From Rhodococcus sp. HNM0563 (GTDB lineage Bacteria > Actinomycetota > Actinomycetes > Mycobacteriales > Mycobacteriaceae): a stretch of DNA of 64,000 nt. This document shows, piece after piece, positions 61,042 through 64,000 of this stretch. Below the pieces are notes generated by a model. It was not told the DNA's origin and ran no database searches. It saw only the letters and a program-made list of their open reading frames with translations. Location: assembly GCF_012726195.1 (NCBI RefSeq), contig NZ_JAASAF010000011.1:1-64000 (forward strand). Reading direction: 5' to 3'. The position numbers and the translations under genes are program-made. Within the stretch, counting starts at the first letter, position 1. Every line of letters begins with the position of its first letter.

Positions 61042-61089
61042 GAGGCCCTCCTACGGGGCTCGGGCGCGGCGGAAGGCCGCGCGGGCGGT

Positions 61090-61108
61090 GGGTCACAGAC
61101 AGTGACCC
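61090..61108. promoter_or_regulatory. Inverted repeat before the gene at 60775
   Basis: GGGTCAC–AGACA–GTGACCC is a perfect 7-bp inverted repeat 49–67 bp upstream of ATG 61041. It could be an operator or a hairpin in the 5' leader. Confidence 0.5.
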
Positions 61109-61222
61109 CGGGTCCTCATGTGGTGTGCAACGACGGTATCGACCGCAGGCAGACGCTGTTTCAGCCAGCGATCGGCTGGTGAAGCGGGTCGGTACCGTGC
61201 CGATCGCAGCGCACACCGGAGG

Positions 61223-61245
61223 TTGTCGGTGTGCGCAGGAAAGAT
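61223..61245 (+). promoter_or_regulatory. RecA-NDp/PafBC-type DNA-damage promoter of recG
   Basis: TTGTCGGTG at 61223–61231, then 8 bases, then AAAGAT at 61240–61245. The mycobacterial damage promoter consensus is TTGTCRGTG-N8-TAnnnT; the upstream part matches exactly and the -10 part differs only in its first base. The GTG of recG is 54 bp downstream. Confidence 0.65.
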
Positions 61246-61298
61246 GCGGCGCAGGTACGAGCTGTCCGACGTCGGCGGGTCGGGAAGGGTGAGGTGAG

Positions 61299-63917
61299 GT
61301 GACCGCAGTCGAGCAGGTCGATACGTTGCGGGCCGCGGTGATTGCGCTCCACGAGTCGGGATCCGCGACCGCGATTCTGTCGGCCGCCGCGCGATCGGCG
61401 CACTGGCACCCAGCCGTGGTCGAGCGTGTTCGAGCTCAGCTGCCGGCGTTCGCTGACCAGCTCGGCGCTCTCGGGTTCGACCTCACACAGATCGCAGGTC
61501 CCACCGCGCGAAAGGCGGAGCCGTCGACGGTGGCCGCGCCGCGGCACGGCTTCGGCGCCGGACCTGCCCGCGTCCCACTCGATCCGGCGCTGCGAACACC
61601 GCAGCATGCCGCGCCGTCGGCCGGATTTGCTGCCGGTCCCGCCACCCCTGCTACTGACCCGGCCCTCCGCCAAGGGACACCGAAACCCCTGCACACGACC
61701 CGAATCGATCGGCCCCGCCACGACGTCGAGATCCCTACCATCCCGACGCTGTCGGCCGCAGCCGTCCTCGGGCAGCCCTCCCACAAGCCGCCACTCGAGT
61801 TCGAAGGCACCCTCGACGGACTCCGCGGCGTCCCGATCGACGACCTCGCCGGCATCCGCGACGACGCTGGCGTTGGAGACAAGGAACTGCAGCGCCTCAC
61901 CGCCGCCGGGATCGCCACGGTCTACGACCTGATGATGCGGGTGCCGCTGCGTTACATCGACCGATCCGAGGTCACCCCCATGTCTGCCCTGCGGCCGGGG
62001 ATGAAGAACGTCGCCACCGTCGGCAAGGTGCTGTCCACCAAAGCCGACTGGGGAAAGAAGTACGCGCGCATCGAGATCGGCGCCGGCAGCTACCGGGTCA
62101 CGTCGATGCAGTTCCAGCAGCCCTGGCTGGCGCAACGCTTCCGTCGTGACGACCTCGTGCTGATGTGGGGTGACGTCACCGAATGGGAAGGGTTCATCCA
62201 GATGGGCGGCGCGCTGATCGCGCCGATGCGCGATGCCACCGCCCCGTTCGTGCCGGTGTACCCGCAGTCCGACAAGTACCAGGTCTCGACGTGGACGCTG
62301 CACCGCGCCGCGCTCGACGCGCTGCGCCGCCTGCCCGCGCTCGACGATCCGCTGCCGGAGCAGATCCGCACCGCCCGCCAGCTGCCGGGCCGCCTCGAGG
62401 CGCTGCGTGCCGTGCACGTCCCGGACAACGCCGCCGACGCCACCTCGGGCAGGGACCGTCTCGCCTACGACGAGCTGCTACGGATGCAGTTGGCGATGGG
62501 CGTGCAGCGCAACGCCGCCCGGCAGCGGCCCGCGGTCGTGCACGCACCGACCGGCCGACTGACCCGCCCGTGGCTTCAGTCGCTGCCGTGGCCGCTGACC
62601 GGCGCCCAGACCCGCGTCCTCAAGGAGATCGCCGTCGATCTGCGGGCGCCGTCGCCGATGAAGCGGCTCCTGCAGGGAGACGTAGGTAGCGGAAAGACTG
62701 CCACGGCCATCGGTGCCATGCTCATGGCGGTCGAAGGCGGCCACCAGGCAGCCCTGATGGCTCCCATCGGCGTTCTCGTCCAGCAGCACTACGAGGAAAT
62801 CGCCGAAACCTGCGAGCATCTCGGTCTGCGTGCTGTCCTCGTCCCGGGGAAGAACAAGCCGAAGGCCCGGCGCGAGGCGCTCGCCGGCCTCGCTTCGGGA
62901 GAGATCCACATCGCGGTCGGCACCACCAGCCTGCTGTCCGACGACGTCCAGTTCAAGAGCCTCGGACTCGCGGTGATCGACGAGCAGCATCGGTTCGGCG
63001 TGAACCAGCGTGCCGCGTTGCTCGCCAAGGGCCCCGGCGGTGCGATCGCCGACGAACTCGGCGCCACCGCCACACCCATCCCGCGTACCGCGGCGATGAC
63101 CCAGTTCGGTGACGTCGACATCTCCATCCTCGACGAGCTGCCCCCGGGCCGGACCCCGATCAAGACCCGGTGGGAACCGGTGGTCCCCCTGGACGACCCG
63201 ACCCACGAGCACTGGGCGTTCGTCCGATCCCAAATCGCCGAGGGCAGGCAGGCGTTCGTGGTGTGCCCGCTCGTCGCCGAGCCGGAAACGAAGGCAGGCC
63301 AGGAATCCGAAGCGCAGTCCGCGGCCGCCATGGAAACAGCGGCGGCACTCACGGACGGTGCCCTCGCAGGACTGCGGATCGCGGTGGTCACCGGCCGGCA
63401 GAAGCCCGCCGACCGCGCCGAGACTATGCACGCCTTCAGCATCGGAGAACTCGACGTGCTCGTGGCGACCACGGTGATCGAGGTGGGGGTGTCGGTGCCG
63501 AACGCCACCACCATCACCATCCTCGACGCCGGCAACTTCGGTCTCGCACAGCTCCACCAGCTCCGCGGCCGCGTCGGACGAGGTAAGCACCCCGGGTTCT
63601 GCGTCCTCACCGGTGAGGTGTCCGACATCGGGCAGGCGCGCATGGACGCGATGTGCGAGACCACGGACGGCTTCAAGCTAGCCAACGTCGACCTCGAGCT
63701 CCGCGGCCCCGGCGCACTCGCGGGCACCGCCCAGGCCGGGCACCGCGCCGGGCTGCTCGTCGCGGACCTGCTCGCCGACGCCGAGCTGATGCACGCCGCC
63801 CGCGCGGACGCGCAGCAGATGCTCGCGGCCGACCCGCAGCTCCTCCGCCGTCCGACCCTGCGCGCCGAAGTCGAACGCGCCTTGGGGGAGGACGCCCACT
63901 ACCTGCGGCGAAGTTGA
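61299..63917 (+). CDS. recG: RecG-like ATP-dependent DNA helicase
   Basis: GTG 61299 (GAAGGGTGAGG upstream) gives 872 residues. The helicase motifs are canonical: Walker A GDVGSGKTA (460–468), II VIDEQHRFG (559–567), III GATATPIPRTA, IV–VI ATTVIEVGVSVPNAT and QLHQLRGRVGRGKHPG. An OB-type wedge domain precedes them (about 205–300). The first ~150 residues are an Ala/Pro-rich extension not found in chromosomal RecG (about 740 aa). RecG reverses stalled forks and processes recombination intermediates; a plasmid copy may help replication or repair after transfer. Confidence 0.9.
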   Translation: MTAVEQVDTLRAAVIALHESGSATAILSAAARSAHWHPAVVERVRAQLPAFADQLGALGFDLTQIAGPTARKAEPSTVAAPRHGFGAGPARVPLDPALRTPQHAAPSAGFAAGPATPATDPALRQGTPKPLHTTRIDRPRHDVEIPTIPTLSAAAVLGQPSHKPPLEFEGTLDGLRGVPIDDLAGIRDDAGVGDKELQRLTAAGIATVYDLMMRVPLRYIDRSEVTPMSALRPGMKNVATVGKVLSTKADWGKKYARIEIGAGSYRVTSMQFQQPWLAQRFRRDDLVLMWGDVTEWEGFIQMGGALIAPMRDATAPFVPVYPQSDKYQVSTWTLHRAALDALRRLPALDDPLPEQIRTARQLPGRLEALRAVHVPDNAADATSGRDRLAYDELLRMQLAMGVQRNAARQRPAVVHAPTGRLTRPWLQSLPWPLTGAQTRVLKEIAVDLRAPSPMKRLLQGDVGSGKTATAIGAMLMAVEGGHQAALMAPIGVLVQQHYEEIAETCEHLGLRAVLVPGKNKPKARREALAGLASGEIHIAVGTTSLLSDDVQFKSLGLAVIDEQHRFGVNQRAALLAKGPGGAIADELGATATPIPRTAAMTQFGDVDISILDELPPGRTPIKTRWEPVVPLDDPTHEHWAFVRSQIAEGRQAFVVCPLVAEPETKAGQESEAQSAAAMETAAALTDGALAGLRIAVVTGRQKPADRAETMHAFSIGELDVLVATTVIEVGVSVPNATTITILDAGNFGLAQLHQLRGRVGRGKHPGFCVLTGEVSDIGQARMDAMCETTDGFKLANVDLELRGPGALAGTAQAGHRAGLLVADLLADAELMHAARADAQQMLAADPQLLRRPTLRAEVERALGEDAHYLRRS

Positions 63918-63920
63918 GCG

Positions 63921-64000
63921 CTATGCGGGGACGACATCGGCGGTCCATGACGGGTAGCCGGTGAGGTCCGTGCTGCACCACCATTGCCCGTCGCGCCGGT
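63921..64000 (-). CDS. 3' end of a gene running off the window
   Basis: On the minus strand the frame RRDGQWWCSTDLTGYPSWTA then DVVPA ends with TAG at 63921–63923. Trp-rich and compact. The stop lies 3 bp after the recG stop, so the genes are convergent. Product not identified. Confidence 0.5.
   Translation of the reverse strand, partial: RRDGQWWCSTDLTGYPSWTADVVPA

Noticed and set aside
1-64000. tRNA or rRNA genes
   Set aside because: No cloverleaf with GTTCRANTC arm or conserved rRNA sequence was noticed; a tRNAscan or Infernal run would settle it.

Overview
The window is high-GC actinobacterial DNA that reads as one side of a large conjugative plasmid (or plasmid-like integrative element) from a mycolic-acid organism, most likely Rhodococcus or a close relative. 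The inference rests on a DprE1-type arabinan-synthesis oxidase, actinobacterial conjugation genes, lipoproteins with strict lipoboxes, GTG starts and ATGA/GTGA overlaps, and typical plasmid genes (replication, partition, recombinases). No rRNA, tRNA, CRISPR array or core chromosomal operon is seen.

Layout. (a) 1–2.6 kb: an IS5-family element inserted at the 3' end of a dprE1-like gene; a second, isolated copy of the IS end lies beyond dprE1, so terminal repeats bracket IS plus dprE1. (b) 2.7–7.8 kb: a membrane-anchored NERD nuclease-like protein divergent from a protein with two ribbon-helix-helix (RHH) segments, with twin palindromic operators between them; then a primase-polymerase-like replication protein and a DUF4268 nuclease-like protein. 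(c) 7.8–23.5 kb, minus strand: a translationally coupled type IV secretion operon (coupling ATPase, TcpC/VirB8-like, pilin-like, VirB3/TcpE-like, VirB4-like, large VirB6/TrbL-like channel, two lipoproteins and a multi-domain cell-wall hydrolase). No relaxase is visible. (d) 23.7–36.9 kb: accessory genes, including an intact and a degenerate tyrosine recombinase, a uracil-DNA-glycosylase-like protein, a WGR–ATP-dependent DNA ligase fusion, helicase-associated repeats, an Mrr-like membrane protein and a replication-relaxation family protein. (e) 36.9–44.8 kb: the non-coding heart of the plasmid. It has a 1.6-kb segment with alternating strand composition, four centromere-like palindromic sites, and a ~1.57-kb array of degenerate 9-bp units in strict register directly upstream of a parA–parB-like operon. 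(f) 46.7–50.4 kb: an 11-bp iteron origin with an AT-rich segment, a DnaD-like protein, a DnaC-like loader and a second ParA/MinD-like ATPase. (g) 50.4–61 kb: about fifteen small plus-strand genes (DUF6283, DUF7007, P-loop kinase, DEDDh exonuclease, NADAR–SLOG fusion and many unknowns). (h) 61.3–63.9 kb: a RecG helicase behind a DNA-damage-type promoter.

How it fits together. Origin, helicase loader and primase-like protein replicate the element; ParA, the small ParB-like protein and the repeat sites would partition it; the type IV system would transfer it through the cell wall with its own muralytic enzyme. The accessory genes are enriched in DNA end processing and nucleotide chemistry. Eleven of them share one upstream motif (CTGAAACACC or CTGCAACACC) about 65–94 bp before the start codon, which suggests a shared regulon. 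The most unusual items are the 9-bp array, the shared-promoter family, a trio of hairpins with identical pyrimidine-rich loops at 34.95–35.07 kb, and the NADAR–SLOG and WGR–ligase fusions.
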